From the NCBI GenBank assembly GCA_002399975.1, contig DHER01000009.1:18452-24656 (forward strand): a stretch of DNA of 6,205 bases. The letters run 5' to 3'. The position numbers and the translations under genes were made by a program. The notes below the pieces were generated by a model. It had not been told where the DNA came from and ran no database searches. It saw nothing but the letters and a program-made list of their open reading frames with translations. Below, piece by piece: positions 5,991-6,205 of this stretch (the stretch's first letter is position 1; the number at the start of each line of letters is the position of its first letter). Origin of the DNA: Firmicutes bacterium UBA4845 (GTDB taxonomy: Bacteria; Bacillota; Clostridia; Tissierellales; Sedimentibacteraceae).

Positions 5991-6205
5991 TTACTGTAAT
6001 TCATCGGTTTCATCTGTATTTTCTTTAATAGTGATCTTTACTAATTGTATCCTTTTATCTAATACTTCTTCTATATAAAATACGACATTTTCGTATTCAA
6101 CTTTTTTCTGTTCGCCATCATCCGGTATATAACCTAAAATATCAATTAAAAATCCTCCAAGAGTATCATAATCCTCAGAGTCCTCATCAAGTTCAGTTCC
6201 TATTT
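5991..6205 (-). CDS. CorC/HlyC-type hemolysin-family membrane protein, C-terminal part
   Basis: Partial gene: only the last 70 full codons and the TAA stop are present; the start lies beyond the right edge. The readable sequence has the CorC_HlyC accessory domain pattern: YDTLGGFLIDILGYIPDDGE, then VEYENVVFYIEEVLDKRI and QLVKI. This domain closes proteins built as a DUF21 membrane domain, two CBS domains and CorC_HlyC (UPF0053, TlyC/YhdP/CNNM-like), which are linked to magnesium or cobalt efflux; the hemolysin name is historical. The tail after the domain is acidic and polar (KENTDETDELQ). It converges on the permease gene and shares the terminator between them. The upstream domains cannot be checked here, so a solitary CBS-CorC protein remains possible. 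Confidence 0.85.
   Translation of the reverse strand, partial: IGTELDEDSEDYDTLGGFLIDILGYIPDDGEQKKVEYENVVFYIEEVLDKRIQLVKITIKENTDETDELQ

Overview
The window looks like a chromosomal segment of a low-GC Gram-positive anaerobe. A Clostridia or Tissierellia-type Firmicute is my best guess. The grounds are strongly AT-rich coding sequence, AGGAGG-type ribosome binding sites, a TTG start, a lipobox lipoprotein, and the gene families present. This placement is inference; no 16S rRNA or other taxonomic marker is present.

Layout. From about 4540 leftwards, three genes lie head to tail on the minus strand: an XPD/DinG-type iron-sulfur helicase with an N-terminal RecB-like nuclease domain (2138-4468), a WG-repeat lipoprotein with a PdaC/RsiV-like C-terminus (277-2046), and the first 84 codons of a TRAM-domain iron-sulfur 23S rRNA uracil-C5 methyltransferase (1-253, cut by the window edge). 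Gaps are short (91 and 23 bases), so they could share a transcript, although a second promoter seems to sit just before the lipoprotein gene. A divergent intergenic region of about 205 bases carries promoters for both directions and several small inverted repeats. To its right, on the plus strand, is an ArsB/NhaD-like (ion transporter superfamily) permease (4683-5951). It ends at a strong bidirectional hairpin terminator (5957-5987) shared with the 3' end of a convergent CorC/HlyC-type CBS-domain membrane protein (5991-6205, cut by the window edge).

How the genes fit together. I see no single pathway. The helicase-nuclease suggests DNA repair, the methyltransferase rRNA maturation, the lipoprotein cell-envelope sensing or binding, and the two membrane proteins ion transport. 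I found no CRISPR array, tRNA, rRNA, insertion sequence or phage signature. The least ordinary parts are the domain fusion in the lipoprotein, its two equally good in-frame start sites, the nuclease-helicase fusion, a GC-rich hairpin inside the methyltransferase gene, and palindromes in the divergent promoter region.
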